15,926 bases of DNA from Thalassiosira profunda (taxonomy: Eukaryota; Bacillariophyta; Thalassiosirophyceae; Thalassiosirales; Thalassiosiraceae): the NCBI GenBank assembly GCA_036939355.1, contig JALLAP010000221.1, forward strand, positions 1 to 15,926, read 5' to 3'. Below the pieces are notes generated by a model, which saw nothing but the letters and a program-made list of their open reading frames with translations, did no database searches and was not told the origin of the DNA. Both the position numbers and the translations under genes were made by a program. Shown in pieces: positions 15,710 to 15,926 of the stretch; positions within the stretch are counted from its first letter, which is position 1; every line of letters begins with the position of its first letter.

Positions 15710-15926
15710 GGCGTGGTTGCGATTTCGCTTGTGGGATTTGGCCTTGGTATCCTTGTTGCTGCCCTTCTTTGTTGGACGCTTGCCCGTGGACTTGGGGTGC
15801 CTTCTGGGGGAGGTGATGACCAGGGGCAAATCTCTGTTTATTTGTAAAGATTGGCCCCTGGTGATGACCAACTTGGGCAGCGACCTCGCGCCGGAACAAG
15901 AGGCGGCGACGCTCGACGCGCCCAGG
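15710..15926 (-). other. Open in-frame 5' extension of the HSF gene to the window edge
   Basis: The HSF frame stays open for 72 codons upstream of ATG 15709 and has no other in-frame ATG. The 30 codons nearest the ATG are rich in Lys/Arg (SPRRHPKS, then KRPTKKG and KSHKRNRN) and look like a nuclear-localisation region. This suggests the true start may lie beyond the window, or in another exon. A second minus frame is also open here, so this is not proven. Confidence 0.45.
15812..15870. repeat. Small direct plus inverted repeat upstream of the HSF ATG
   Basis: GGTGATGACCA occurs at 15812-15822 and again at 15860-15870. Overlapping these, CCAGGGGC (15820-15827) and GCCCCTGG (15854-15861) form an inverted pair with an AT-rich 26-nt spacer. 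In the HSF transcript this could fold into an 8-bp GC-rich hairpin. Confidence 0.8.

Noticed and set aside
15710..15926. Extending the HSF coding sequence with certainty to the window edge
   Set aside because: The frame is open and Lys/Arg-rich near the ATG, but there is no upstream ATG, and another frame is open too, so it is listed only as a possible extension.

Overview
The window looks like nuclear DNA of a stramenopile, most likely a diatom. The reasons are family content and gene style. There is a secreted protein with long Pro-Thr linkers and small Cys modules, two sulfotransferases of kinds that are expanded in diatoms, and a heat-shock-factor transcription factor with the stramenopile-style continuation after its DNA-binding domain. 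Introns are short (69-140 nt) with GTGAG or GTAAG donors. Genes are densely packed on both strands and GC content is moderately high. This assignment is an inference from the sequence; no database was consulted. I see no rRNA, tRNA, CRISPR array, transposase or integrase.

Layout (eight protein genes): (1) + 496-3009, secreted modular PT-rich cell-surface or frustule-type protein, two introns. (2) + 3294-4726, ER/secretory J-domain protein with a VHL-beta-like region and a C-terminal ShKT domain, one intron. (3) - 6233-4859, coiled-coil protein with an internal 68-residue duplication and a hydrophobic C-terminal anchor, one intron. (4) + 6614-8785, FYVE-like / ankyrin-like / RING protein, intronless. 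(5) - 9893-9102, Ser/Arg-rich protein of unknown function, 5' end unresolved. (6) + 10433-12194, membrane-anchored sulfotransferase-like protein, two introns flanking a 38-nt exon. (7) + 12316-13630, a second membrane-anchored sulfotransferase of a different family, one intron. (8) - 15709-13857, HSF-type transcription factor, one intron inside the DNA-binding region; its reading frame stays open to the window edge.

Arrangement: genes 2/3, 4/5 and 7/8 converge. Genes 3/4 and 5/6 diverge and may share promoters (6234-6613 and about 9894-10432). Genes 1 and 2, and 6 and 7, are head-to-tail. Four of the eight products (1, 2, 6, 7) carry a signal peptide or signal anchor, and gene 3 has a membrane tail. 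The window is therefore rich in secretory-pathway functions: a wall-type protein, an ER co-chaperone and two Golgi-type sulfotransferases. A joint pathway is plausible but not shown by the sequence.

The strongest leads are the silaffin-like N-terminus of gene 1 (signal peptide, RxL site, Lys-rich block), the unusual domain combination in gene 2, the duplicated and tail-anchored coiled coil of gene 3, and a small direct-plus-inverted repeat in the 5' region of the HSF gene. No clear previously undescribed multi-gene system could be established from the sequence alone.
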